Origin: Blastomyces gilchristii SLH14081
Lineage: Eukaryota; Ascomycota; Eurotiomycetes; Onygenales; Ajellomycetaceae
Direction of reading: 5' to 3'
NCBI RefSeq assembly: GCF_000003855.2
Contig: NW_003101681.1
Span: forward strand, 4,383,359-4,447,358
Length of the DNA stretch: 64,000 nucleotides
A program made the translations under genes and the position numbers. Every line of letters begins with the position of its first letter. Positions within the stretch are counted from its first letter, which is position 1. Under the pieces are notes generated by a model. That model ran no database searches. It was not told the origin of the DNA and saw only the letters and a program-made list of their open reading frames with translations. This document shows, in pieces, positions 10,574 to 21,498 of this stretch.

Positions 10574-12427
10574 GATGAAAGAAGAAGAGCTAAGCAGCTC
10601 CAGAGCACAACAGAGTACAGGGTAACTAATAATAATAACTTAACTAAAGGCTCGGAGCCGGGAATTTCCCACTTTTTCGTGATGTAGCCGAATGAATGGG
10701 GTTGCTCAGATCAGTGGTCGATACGCCAACTTTCCAATGTCAATGCAAATTTTCGATGCATGCCTTCAGCCCAATCACCTTGCGAGTCTCACTCAACCCC
10801 TCGCCAGGCTCCATGCAACCAGGGTTGTTGCCTTGCCCTGATGGGCGGCATGAGCTGCAAGCACCGGCTGCCCACATCCAGTCAACGGAATTTCTCGCAA
10901 TGCCCCGGAGACAACACAGGTTGGCCCCTTTGGATGTTGTTAACTACATGTTGGGCGCTTGGGAGCACAAAGTCTGGAATCTGGCGCGTCCACGAAAGAA
11001 AGAAGTGATGGCAATATGTGCAACTCTAATCCAACTTGGTTGTTTACGGGCCATTCATTGGTCTGTGTAGCAGACCATTTTTGAGTGGAATTTCAAAGAT
11101 TCAAAAGTGATTGACCTATCATTGCTATATCACCTACACCAAGGACCGCGGATATTTACCAACAGGCAACCTAAAAACCCCCAACTACGCCGAACTTTCC
11201 ATTTTCCTTGAAGACTCTTGAAATGGCTACTCGAGTTATGACAACATGCCGCGCTCCCCCAATTCAGCAGTTCCAGCCCGGTATCTTATATCGGACAATT
11301 CACATCCATTCAAGCCACGGATGCCCTAGCTTTCGGAGTGACTCCGTTAAGTACTGGATGCTCCACTACCTGTTGGCAACGGCCACGTCTTTGGATTTGG
11401 TCTCTCTGGCGTCTGATCCAGCATTTTGGTATTCGCGTCGTCGAGGTAAACATGCGCCGCAACGCCATCACCGGTGGCGCCTGCCATGATAAGTTACGTA
11501 CATGGCGGCAGGGGAGCAATACTAACTGTTTTCGAAGTTTGCTGTTATATGATTTGTATAATTCTTCACCAATACCCCATTAACTCTCGTTGTCTTATGG
11601 GGCTCGGCACTGCGCCTAGTCAGGGGGTGCATTATCTGGCAAGAAGGCGGATACTCTACCGTATAACAGCTCTATCCTTGTCCAGAGTTTGCGCAACGCC
11701 CCTCACAGTTGTCTCGCAAAGGCTAACGAGACCGGGAAACCTCGTGGCACTTGGCTTGTTGCATTTCCAAATGATGGTCACGACCTTGAGAGCCTGTTGG
11801 GACATATTTGAGGGTTGAAAGAGTTCAATGGTACTAGTAACTATCGCGTGTAGGCACAGTGGAAGGCAAATCAATATTGCAGTTCGATGAAAATGAAGGA
11901 GAGAGGATTGAAATCCAGAGAAACGCAATCTCAGCAGAAAAGGAGCTGTCTATTTATGTAAAGCCAGGACGTGACTGAATGGAGTCCCTTAGATATCTCC
12001 AAGCATTGTGAAACAGCATGACTGCCGGGGGCTCGTAAACCCCATCCTATTCATACGCAGTAGATGCGGGGACCTTGCAACGGAATCGAAATTTTTGAAT
12101 CGAGTGGCTATCAGCAGGAGTTCATGGCTGGCGGCTACGCCGCCGCTGTCACTGTGCCGTCCTTGGCAGCTAACCTGTAACTTCATGCCATTGGCGCTGG
12201 CACCATCCATCAGCATGATTGGTGGTCGGGGCACTGAAGGCCCTTTTTGCCCTCTGCTTCAGATGATGGATATCATGTCTTCTGCCCCCTCCCCGGCTCT
12301 CCGCTGTTTGATTGCCAATACACCGTGCCTACTCTTCAATGGGAAAAAGGAAAAACAAGATAAACAAAGGAGGGCTTCGTAAAGCCTCAAACTCTGCCAG
12401 TATGAATGAAAGTGATGCCTTCAGTGC
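10574..12427. other. Intergenic, no supported gene
   Basis: Upstream region of the kinase gene. Several frames of 80-124 codons are open on either strand (for example plus 10696-11070 and 11208-11489), but they overlap in different frames and show no domain signature. Possible relic coding sequence at 11200-11600 could not be identified. Confidence 0.4.
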
Positions 12428-13739
12428 CCAGCCTGAGATTTCGTAGGTTCCTTCTTGTCTTTTGAGCGGTGTTCCACCACTTCAGTACTGTACTTGCTAA
12501 TTTCAAGCACTAGACCATATTGGGATCGCGGTTGCTATCTTCTTGCTGGGAGAAATGCAGAGTCGTATACAGTTCCCTACCATTTCCTGAAGAAGTACCC
12601 GTGTTTAGTATCCCAAACCAGGCCACCATCACTGTCTGATCCCCCGGGAAACGAGCATGACCATATCATCCGATTCGTCGACCTAGATGAGGACATTGCA
12701 CACACAGTGGTACATTTTCTCTACACCGGCGAGTATGAGACACTGCGACTATCCATGACAGAGTCCAAGAAGGTGGAAATGGAAAATGAGTATAGAAAGG
12801 AGCGTTGCGGTGTTTAGTTTCACAAGCAAATATGAATTACCTCCTCTGGTGGCACTTGCAATGGAAGCTATGCTATGGAGAAGAATTGCAAGTCAGTGTC
12901 GTTGCTGGTAGTCCTGAACGTTGGAAGTAAGGAATATAAGAGACTGTCGCCAAAGGATAAGTTATGGCTTGATGGTCACACCAGGGTAATGCTTCAGAGT
13001 GAGTTTGATGATGATGATGAGAATGTGTTTATTCATCAAGATATTCTGAAGTATGTGAAGAGCTCTTTCGGCAGGATGTTATTCAGGGTGGCAGTAGGAA
13101 TACTCAGCACCAGGTGTTCAATTTTACTGCGGACGGACGAACCAGCCAAGCAGCACAGTGGCAAGGGACCGGCAGACTGTGGTGAGGAACCTGCCAGTTT
13201 CCCTGAGACATCTGTCAATGGAGAGTTGCCTGCATTGGAGGACCTTGCTTGGTGGGTTGGGGGGAGCAAAAAGAAGGAACCATGTCAAGAAGCGCAGCTT
13301 GCTCCAGGCGATTCTCCTGAAGAAGCCATTGCTGAGCGGCTAAAGGATGTTAAAAATGGCGAAGATCTCGTTCCAGAGGAGCCACAAAAGTCTCTTCCAC
13401 CTCAAAATATGTGGGAGACTTGGGCCAGAGGAAAGAATGAATATTGTCAAGAGGCACAACTTGCTCCAGCTAATTCTCCTGAAAATGCTGTTGCTGAGCC
13501 CCTAGAGGATGTCAATGAGCCTTTGGAGGAGCCTCCTGCGGATGTTGCTGAAGAGCCTGTTCTACCCGAACCAGAGGAATCTCCTCTTCCACCTCATGAT
13601 ACCTGGAGTCGTCGGGGGGGGGACACAGAAGAAATCGAAGAAGAAATCGAAGAAGAAATCCTGTCAACAAAATCAAGCTGCTGAAGAACTTCCTGCGGGT
13701 CCTCCTATTGAAGCATCCTCTTGGCCAAAAGAAACTTAG
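12428..13739 (+). pseudogene. BTB/POZ-domain protein, frameshifted
   Basis: The BTB core is visible at 12560-12760: a YTVPYHFLKKYP strand-helix and the signature IRFVDLDEDIAHTVVHFLYTG. Following the protein needs several frame changes: near 12480-12530 at the N-terminus, near 12790 (to VAVFSFTSKYELPPLVALA), and near 12870 (to SLLVVLNVGSKEYKRL). The C-terminal part (about 13100-13739) holds repeats with a CQEAQLAP core at about 13285 and 13447. A run of nine G at 13614-13622 switches between an Asp/Glu-rich tail and a Lys/Ser-rich tail (QKKSKKKSKKKS). Fungal BTB proteins of this type are numerous and their function is mostly unknown. Sequencing error at the G run cannot be excluded, but several independent shifts argue for a pseudogene. 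Confidence 0.7.
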
Positions 13740-14073
13740 ACGAGCTGTATGTTTGGGAATTCAGAACCTGATAGCTTGATGATATTTGTGGCGTAGGCGT
13801 ATGTTACTTACTGCAGTTGTCTTGGGGCAGTTTTAACTGACTTGCATTCCCCATATGAGATGCACTTGGCTTCTGATGTTAAAAAGGTACTAATTATCTT
13901 GGAGCATCTTGAGTTCTATGACAATCACCATCTCTTGGTTATGTTCTCTGATTACAGCCAATTTCCAGTCTAATTAATGTACACATGAGACTCTATTAAA
14001 TATACAGCAACCATCTCGAGCAGCCTTAAGCTGATACTCTCAATAAGATATTAGCCATTGCCAAGAATGGAAA
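13740..14073. other. Intergenic between convergent pseudogenes
   Basis: Nothing recognised. It separates the 3' ends of the plus-strand BTB and minus-strand DUF3435 pseudogenes. Confidence 0.5.
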
Positions 14074-16612
14074 TCACAATGGTGGATGAAAATGGGAATG
14101 CGTATGATGAACATCCTTGGCATGATGCTGCGGATGCATTGTATTTGTAGTACAGAAAGTTCACACCAGTTACACTGCTCATCCTGCAGATGATGACTAT
14201 CATAGTGTTTGGTAAGACACCCTGGGTCATAAAACATTCGGCAGCGAACTTCATCTGGCAACTTTCTGTCAGAGAAGCACTGAAAGCATGCACGTGGCTT
14301 TGGAGCTTTTTCAATGTGTTCTGTAGTAAGACGCAAGAGCTCATCATGTGACAAGAGATGCTTCTTTTTCTCACTGTCATCCTTTGAGTGAGGGTCATCA
14401 TAAGGCCCACTGTTTCCCGCAGGTGGTTGTGTTTTCTTCAGGCGTTTGCGGAGAGGGCCCTCTTCCGATGTGTCACAATAGAGGACCACATAATCAACAG
14501 CTTCATTGTGGCATTGCCACTCTGCTTCCAGAGAATCAGATATGGGATATGAGAGAATCTTCTGTAGGAGCCCAAGCAGAGTGGGATGCATGTTGTCCTC
14601 TGATGATGATGACTCCTCACTTTCATCCGCCATGGTCCCCAAAAGCTGTGCCTCGATGTCGAGGAGAGACTGCTTTTCATCAAACTCTTGTCGCACCTGT
14701 TTCCGCAGAGCCTTGCCCTGAGAAGTCGCCTTTGCGTATTCCTGACCTCACGCTCTTGTCGCCGGATACGAGATTCCTTGTCTGGTGGTATTCGGCAGTA
14801 ATGGTCTCCAATTTTTGGCGGGCGGTCACGAGCTCTGGGTTATCTTTGATGCGTTTTTTGTCTTCTGTGGTTAGATGCCGCGAACGCCGTTGGTCCCTCC
14901 ATCGGTCCAGCCGCGCGACGGACCGCATCATTTCCTTGTCCGGATCAAGGCCGCAGATGGACCAGATCATCTCAGTGCCGACCGTCCGGGGATGATAGTG
15001 GTCAATGAACGTGCGACGGTCCGCATGTTTCATGATTAGCATCCGTTGTTCCTCGCTAGCCCATCCTGCGAAGAAGGTAAGTCAATCAGGCCTTCATTAA
15101 AGCGCGTCAGATATCATGGATGACCGAGCAGGATTACATACCACTCTCATTGAGGATCTTTCCACTCCCGTAACGGAACCGGTGTGAGAACATGGAATGG
15201 AGCCAACCATGGATCTCTCCGAAAATTGACAAAAGGCGACCCATCATGTGTTTAAACAATGGCTGTCTTCGCCGGATAACCGGAGTCCCCTTAACCACCT
15301 CAGTCTTACAGAATACATACCAATCGGCCGTCTCACGCTTCAAATACAAAGGCATTTGCTGGCAGCCCCGTTTCACAAATAGCTTTCGCAGTTCGGCCAT
15401 GGATGTTAGTCCAGGAGCTTGGAATGCCTTAGCATGGAACAACATCCCAAAGAGGTAGGTATGCGGGTAGAATATCAAGGACGGCCCATAAATTACTTCA
15501 GGAAGGGGAAATGTGATCCTGATTGCAGTTAGCTATGCTGTCAATCAGGGTTTGTGACAGGCTAGAGGTTGAGGGAGGTAAAGTGTCAGTTAAAACCAAG
15601 CTCAAAGGCAGATATACAATTTTATTTCCCCCATAAACTTTTTAACACCCTGAGCTGTCAACTCCACTAGCGGAATTGGAGGTCCTCCATGGGGATCCTT
15701 CTGGAGCGAAAACTGTAGGTCCTTATACTGCATTCTTTCGATGTAGAGTAAATAAGCCTAGAGTATTGTATAGGCACACTTGGATCCGCTCAAATCCAAG
15801 CCAGAATCTTTTCTCCTGAGTTGACAGGATAGTTTCATTGAATGGAACCATGTCCTCAATGTATACAGGGATCTTCTTGCCCCCCTACGTATCCAGGCCA
15901 TTCGTGTCAATCAGGTATTTGATACGCTATGTAGTCAGGTCAGTGCCGCGTTCATCTTCCAGAATTCAAGATATTAATCTACCCGCCGCACATTACTGCC
16001 GTCTTCATCACGAATTTTGTTTTTGGTGACTCTCTCATAGTAAAGGCGGAAGCTCCGCCAGTCACCCTTGAATGAGCTGGCCTTGTGAATACCCTTTAGG
16101 TGTCGACCGTCCTTCCCTCGCTTGAGCTTGAGGCACCAGCCCAGAAACCGGTGGATGTCATTGTCCGACGCTTCGCAGAGTGCACGCTTGGGGTTATGCC
16201 ACTTGCGTTCATCTGGCAGCTGTCGTGCTTTGACTTTACAGTACCTACTGACTATTAGGGAAGGGAAGGAAATCGCTGGTGTATCATCAAACCAGGGAAA
16301 AGGAAAAGTGACCAACTGTAGCCAGCGTTTTTCAATGCGTCCTCGCCGGAGAAGTGTTCCGGCTGATTTGCCATAATCCTCCGGGATGGCCGACAGGTCG
16401 ACCCCGGTGTCATCAAGAGGATCATTGCTAAAATCTCCTTCATCACTATTCGGACGCTTTGCCGGACGTTCAGGAACATCGGGCTCAGTAAGGTCGGTCT
16501 CGAGGGGGGCTTCTGACCTACCATGCAAGTCAGAGTAGCTTGACTCGCTATCAGACTTTTGGTCCTGTGCTCTGCGGTGATCATGATCTCGTCGGTCAAT
16601 AGAGCGCTTCAT
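14074..16612 (-). pseudogene. DUF3435 (FluG-domain/C2H2 type) tyrosine-recombinase-like protein, decayed
   Basis: Starts at 16612 (MKRSIDRRDHD). Visible in order: the N-terminal SSFKGDWRSFRLYYERVTK block; VYIEDMVPFNETILSTQEKR and FWLGFERIQVCLYNTLG; DPHGGPPIPLVEL; PEVIYGPSLIFYPHTYLFG; EIHGWLHSMFSHRFRYGSGK; then after an intron MKHADRRTFIDHYHPR and GLDPDKEMMRSVARL; and a C-terminal zinc-finger block CFQCFSDRKLPD. Two normal introns can be placed, 15066-15141 and 15519-15617. In-frame stops after the first block, a shift near 15740, two shifts near 14700-14770 and one near 14150 break the frame. DUF3435 proteins include the captain tyrosine recombinases of Starship elements, but many family members are not linked to mobile elements. 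The Arg, His and Tyr positions of the recombinase core appear retained. Confidence 0.8.
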
Positions 16613-17273
16613 AGTCAGTTAGGATTCCGCTAGCGAGTTAGATTGGTAGTAGAGACAACAGAGGAGGCCAGTATGTCCCAGAAAAGGGAAAGCTGCAGGT
16701 GAATGTTGGACAAGAGGTGACGGAGGTAAGCAGCAAAGGGAGAAGTGTCTGTTTCCTGTTTCGTCGCTCTTCGGAGGTGGTTGAGATCGAATGTGAATAT
16801 GTTGAGGGAGCCATGGCCAGGAACGAGGCCCATGCCCGGTGTGAGCCAGTAGGCGTCCATGTAGCCATTTTCGGCGCCCTCATGAAACGTCGGAGCGGCG
16901 ATGGGTGAGCTGGGTGATTGATGATGAGTGAGGATGCAACCGCGTAGTTTCTTGTGGGGATAGGAGGGAAGCCGAACTGGCGTTGTGGGTGCGTGGTGAA
17001 AGGAGGCAGAGAGCGTGGCAGAATGGTAAATCACCAACGCTTCACCTTTGTAAATCAATTACTCCGTAGATAGCAACTCAGACGTCCAACACAGCCATCT
17101 TGTTGTCAATTTTGATGTTTAGGTCCCATGCCTATTTCTCTACTCTGGTACATAAAATTCACTTGGTCCTCCAGCAATGATATGAAGAACAAGTCCAAGG
17201 CAACGTCATACAATACAGTGTGTATTTGAATATCTGACGGCGTTCGAAGACAAAGAGGTCGCCAACCATCATC
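16613..17273. other. Upstream region of the DUF3435 pseudogene
   Basis: No supported gene. One minus-strand frame of 142 codons (17058-16630) has no recognisable domain and low-complexity Ser/Thr/Pro content. A TACTCCGTA motif lies at 17060-17068. Confidence 0.4.
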
Positions 17274-17504
17274 TCAGGAAGAGGCAAAAGAGCGAGATAG
17301 ACGCCGTCGATCCAGGTCCAGCAGCTCCCCATCAACAGCCGCTTTACATGAGCCCATGTCTAGGCTCTCAGTTTCAAATTCAACGACATCGTGTGGAAGC
17401 AAGAGAAAGCTGTCTTGGGTTAGAAAAGCCTGCCGGTAGGATGTTTGGGGATCTTTGTTAGGGAGATTTTGAAGGCACTGTGGATGGGGCAGCTCATGAA
17501 TAAC
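17274..17504 (-). pseudogene. Orphan exon-like open frame, unidentified
   Basis: About 76 sense codons without an ATG end in TGA at 17276-17274. The composition is protein-like, with segments YRQAFLTQDSFLLLPHDVVE and AAVDGELLDLDRRRL. It looks like the C-terminal exon of some protein, but no upstream exon was found and I do not recognise it. It could be another relic in this decayed region. Confidence 0.25.
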
Positions 17505-18107
17505 TCAGTTAGCCAAGTGTATTGGATATTATACTATGGTTTCGGAGAGACAGAGTGAAGTGGACGCTGAGTTGTTTCTTTCTTTATATTTGTGCTACTT
17601 TGGTTTTCTTCGGATTCAGAAGCCCTTGCTCTTGTGATGGAGAGATTGACTCGAGTATATTCCTTTTATCAAACAATGCATGTTAGTGAATAAAAATCCT
17701 TAACTGCATAATAGCACCGTCAGGGGATTTATCACAGGACGTATACGTACCTCTATTGGTAAATCATCGCATGGCGTAGCACTTTAGCCTGATGCCCACG
17801 ATCTTCTACTTACCCCGCCTCGATCCATGCCGTCTTGTTCCCAGTCCGCTATATAGCCGTTTTTTTTAATTCAAACTTTTGCAGTTAGGTATGGTCCGCT
17901 TATTCAGTTGTACTAAATGGCGATCTCTTACGAAGCTGGCCTTCAAAGCAGATAAAGTGGCTTTTTTACTATGAGCGCGAAGACGGACGATCAGAGAGCT
18001 CGCGAGAGCTTCGCGACCTTCCTCAGTTACTATCGCCACAATCGCGATTCCGGGAATGTTCCAGATTGGGCCAACGACCCTGAAATTGGCACCATCATCA
18101 TCGGACT
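17505..18107. other. Intergenic with possible APH remnants
   Basis: Contains no convincing gene. The sequence just downstream of the APH-like pseudogene may hold its scrambled C-terminus (a minus-strand frame 18111-17866), but the expected acidic catalytic segment is not visible. A plus-strand 71-codon frame at 17971-18186 is antisense to it. Confidence 0.35.
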
Positions 18108-19266
18108 TCATGAGGGAAAGGCAAAGGAAGACAGACCTACACCATCGACAAGGATATTAGATTGGTGGAGATCGTTGAACATATAGACAAAAGGGCCAAA
18201 ACGCAAGTCACGTTCAAAAAAGCGTGAAGCCACAGCCCTCATAGCGCTAAGGGCTGATAACTGCCAGATGCCATCAAATCTGTCCTTTATTGCATTCGGT
18301 CGATTGTGTAGACAGCTGTCGTGAAAAGCCAGTGTATCAGCCACGTACGAATCGACTGATGTATATGTCATGTCTCTAGGTATATCCACTGGGATCTCCT
18401 CGCTCTCCAATTGATGGATTTTTAGTGAAAGTGGCCTGTTACTCAACACCAAGAATCCATTGTCGTTGATAATGAATGAGCCAATTCGTGGCACGGGAAC
18501 TTTGGCAAGCTTTAATATTATCTATGTTAAACCTTTGAACAGGTTGGCGTGTAGGTCTTTATCATGTCGCTTGTCATTCCAAGAACATGAGAGCATTGTA
18601 CCCTCGGACTTGTCTATGTACTGGATCAAAAGATAGCCAGCTCTAAGACCATCCAACATCAGTCCCTTACGGCGAACATATCCAGAACGGAGGTTCATAT
18701 CCAAAGAGCTTAAGTATGTAGCAACGAAGATAATGTAAGAATCGTGGAAGTAGTGGTAGATTCTCAGCAGCTGTGAACTATGGTCTTGTTAGCCAAATAC
18801 TCCCCACCAGACGTATAGATAGGTCTTGATTCGAGTCTTACACTTTGGCCCGTCGAAATTGGGTACTGGTACCGAAGCGCAATTCGCTTCCAACCATGCA
18901 TAAGTGCCTACTTCACACCGTATCTTCTCATCTGCATTCCCCGGTCGAAAGGATTCACCAACCCGGGTGCAATATTGGGAACCACATCAACACCTCTTTG
19001 CGACTGCGAACAATGATGGGAATACAGACATTGAAGCTTCCAAACAGCCAGTTATTGAAACCATCAGGCTCACATTCCTTCAGAGATATGCTGAGGTGGT
19101 ACGCAGCAGCTTTCTGGACCAAGTTTGAATGCTTGAGGAAATGAGAGAAATATTTAACCGTTTGTTCATAAGTCTTCAAGACCAATAAGAATATTGGTCT
19201 CTTCCTCCCTTCCCTTGCTGTGGAGTAAATCACCTCACCCCACTTCAATCGTCTGGTTCTAGCCAT
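18108..19266 (-). pseudogene. Aminoglycoside-phosphotransferase-like kinase (APH family), broken
   Basis: Starts at 19266 (MARTRRLKWGEVIYS). Recognisable family segments are RKEVLMWFPILHPGW, CEVGTYAWLEANCASVPVP, then beyond a probable intron LRAGYLLIQYIDKSEGTMLS, DKRHDKDLHANLFKGL, VPRIGSFIINDNGFLVLSN, RPLSLKIHQLE and the catalytic-type DLHQSNILVD near 18135. A TAG interrupts the frame between GLT and IILKLAKVP. The expected stretch after NILVD (the metal-binding Asp and a VDLEW-like segment) is lost to a frameshift. APH-fold kinases of this kind are strongly amplified in Onygenales and Eurotiales; their substrates are largely unknown. With an internal stop and no C-terminal catalytic segment, activity is not expected. 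Confidence 0.72.
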
Positions 19267-20289
19267 GCTCTCAAGGTAACTTATTAATTAGTAAGTACTA
19301 AGTAGGCACAAAGCAACCAGGAAGGAATAGTTGCTGTGTTTTGGCAAGGTCGAAAAAAAAAAAAAAAAAAAGGGTGAAGCGATAGCAAAAAGCAGCAATA
19401 TTTGTTATGTTAAAGCGGCGTGCTCTCAGGAACCGACGACGGCCACATAAAATTTACTCAAGACCGCATCAAATCCTCCAGTTACTCCGTACCTGGCGCC
19501 TGAGGATCCCACTGTGGCGCAGCGGTGTTCTCGTCTCGCTCCCCATCACCAGCCAACAGATTTTCCACGATCTCCAGCATTTGATTCGACTGATTCGGCT
19601 CGCTTTGTTCCCCTTTTCCCCTTCGCTGCTCGGGCTGGCTGAGTCTCCTGCAGCTAACTAACCATTTTTACTCCTTCCAGGGCTACCCCAGTTCCTATTC
19701 CCCTGCCCGCTCTCCTCTATTGTACACAACCATCAACACCCACTCGAAACCAAACCCTTTGTTCCGGGATGCAGTGATAGTGCTACTTTTCAGGAACATT
19801 CGCTGACTGTTTCGCCGATCGGTGGGCTGAGGAACCAACTGAACTGGTGCGTATACGGAGTATATATATATTATTTTATCCTTGTCCCAGGTCGTTCGTC
19901 GTTGGGACTCCGGGCTCTGTGGGCGCGCTTTCGTGCGGTTTGGCTCCACCCGTGGCGCGCAGTGTTCCGGATTCTTTACACTTTCCTTTTTCCTGGACTG
20001 CCAGCAACACCACAAAAGCCCATTGGCGCTGACATGAGAACTTGACAGAACTTGACCCTTCCAGACCACAGAGACATTCAATCGCGAAAACTGGTAGCAA
20101 TCAATTCACACCCCTCACTTCGTCGAACGACAAACCACGCATCCCCCGCAGTAGGCGCCCTGTCCCCAATAATCTCGTCTCCAGTGGCTACCATTCTTTG
20201 ATTCTTTGCAAAACTCTACCCATTGGGGATTATAGGGGATTGCTTGAATAGGACAATAGTTGAAGTAAAGCGAAAGCAAGGAAAACAAA
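19267..20289. other. Divergent intergenic region and long leader
   Basis: Lies between the APH pseudogene and the plus-strand gene at 20290. Holds a 19-base A run (19353-19371), TACTCCGTA at 19483-19491, and TACGGAGTA at 19854-19862 followed by a TATATATATA stretch. The last few hundred bases are likely the 5' leader of the next gene. No coding sequence is supported. Confidence 0.5.
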
Positions 20290-21498
20290 ATGGCTGATTA
20301 TCGCTCGCCGATGCTGCAAATCCCTCCCCGTAAACCCCTGGGTTCCGGCAATGCCGGCCTACAATTCCATTCCTCTGACTCTCCTAGTCCGCAACAGCGT
20401 CAACAGCAGGAAATGAGACCACAACCACATCAAAGTCGGCCCCAGGCCTCTTCTTCCTCATACTACCCACACCAAATGCACCCTCACCAACAAATGCCTC
20501 CTGGCGTACACCACCCACACCACCCACAGCAGCAGCACATGAACCCTAATTACCCAGGGCGACGGGCGTCAAATGGGACGATATCGACCACATCTACTGG
20601 AGGAAATAGCCCTCTACCTTCTGGCCTTCCTAATTCCCACGCTGATATCCGACGAAGCTCCTCGTCACGCTCTGGTCATGCTCCGGCTCCGATTGGTTAC
20701 GTCGCGCTGATGCGAAAACAAAAGGCCACCGTATGGTGTGACCGGGCGCAACAGGAAGACCCGCGCGTAGTCGCCCAGAGACGGGCAGCAAAGCAACGGG
20801 CAGCCATAGAAGTGCATGGGGGAGGTGGTTGGAGTGCCCCGCTGACCAGCACAGGCAAAATACGGCATAATACCTCCTCGCGCTCCATGAGCTATAACAC
20901 AGGCACCATGGTTGGTGCCGGTGTACCTCTTCGATTGAGCGCTAACGAAGTTGGCGACGGTGAAGATGACAAGGATAACGACGGACCCCCCTTCCATCGC
21001 CGAACGGGCAGTGGGCGGAGTTCCACGGGCAGCAGTCGGTTTCCCAGCGGGTACCAGAGACCACAGCAGGGCCGCTTTAGCAGTAGTAGCAACAGCAACA
21101 CGCCGCCAAATACGGATCCAGCGGACCGGATACAGACCGACATCCCTGAAATCGTGGAGACTCCCGCTCCTCTGAAACCTGACGAGGAGAAAGAATATTT
21201 CGCTAGCAGCAACGTAGATTCTGGCGCGAATGGCAGCTCCGCAGCAGCGATAGCGTCATCGAACCTAGAAACAGACAAGTCCAAACCCGACCGCCCTGGT
21301 AGCACGCATAGCCAGGCCAGTGAGCTGGAGGAAGACTTTGGCACGGTTACGGAGATGGCAGCGCCAAGTGGAGCCGTTGCCGCAGCGAATAGAGTCAAAA
21401 AGGTGGATGATCTTAAACGGAGGGGTAGCGTGGATGATCGATCTACCAGGATGAGTAATGTGAGGCTTTTTGTTGCGAATCCGGACTTGAGCGATTGA
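20290..21498 (+). CDS. Conserved disordered protein of unknown function
   Basis: A single exon of 402 residues starts MADYRSPMLQIPPRKPLGS. The N-terminal 110 residues are rich in Gln, His and Pro (several HP/HPQQ runs). A compact central block (about 134-185, GYVALMRKQKATVWCDRAQQ then RRAAKQRAAIEVHGGGGW) looks like the only conserved, possibly structured, element. The rest is Ser/Thr/Gly-rich and low in hydrophobics, ending in a basic DDLKRRGSVDDRSTRMSNVR tail. No catalytic motif, signal peptide or membrane segment is seen. Start choice follows the ATG in context AAAATGG. The protein is recognisable as an ordinary, expressed-looking gene from codon composition; I do not know its role. RRxS-like sites suggest phosphorylation, which is inference. 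Confidence 0.75.
   Translation: MADYRSPMLQIPPRKPLGSGNAGLQFHSSDSPSPQQRQQQEMRPQPHQSRPQASSSSYYPHQMHPHQQMPPGVHHPHHPQQQHMNPNYPGRRASNGTISTTSTGGNSPLPSGLPNSHADIRRSSSSRSGHAPAPIGYVALMRKQKATVWCDRAQQEDPRVVAQRRAAKQRAAIEVHGGGGWSAPLTSTGKIRHNTSSRSMSYNTGTMVGAGVPLRLSANEVGDGEDDKDNDGPPFHRRTGSGRSSTGSSRFPSGYQRPQQGRFSSSSNSNTPPNTDPADRIQTDIPEIVETPAPLKPDEEKEYFASSNVDSGANGSSAAAIASSNLETDKSKPDRPGSTHSQASELEEDFGTVTEMAAPSGAVAAANRVKKVDDLKRRGSVDDRSTRMSNVRLFVANPDLSD

Noticed and set aside
10696..11070. Plus-strand 124-codon open frame upstream of the kinase gene
   Set aside because: No domain, overlaps other open frames, and lies in the probable promoter of the minus-strand kinase.
11208..11583. Overlapping plus-strand frames that looked faintly enzyme-like
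   Set aside because: I considered a dehydrogenase relic, but no motif could be confirmed in any one frame.
17971..18186. Plus-strand 71-codon open frame starting MSAKTDDQRARESF
   Set aside because: Antisense to the tail of the APH-like pseudogene, short, with no recognisable motif. Protein-like composition alone is not enough.
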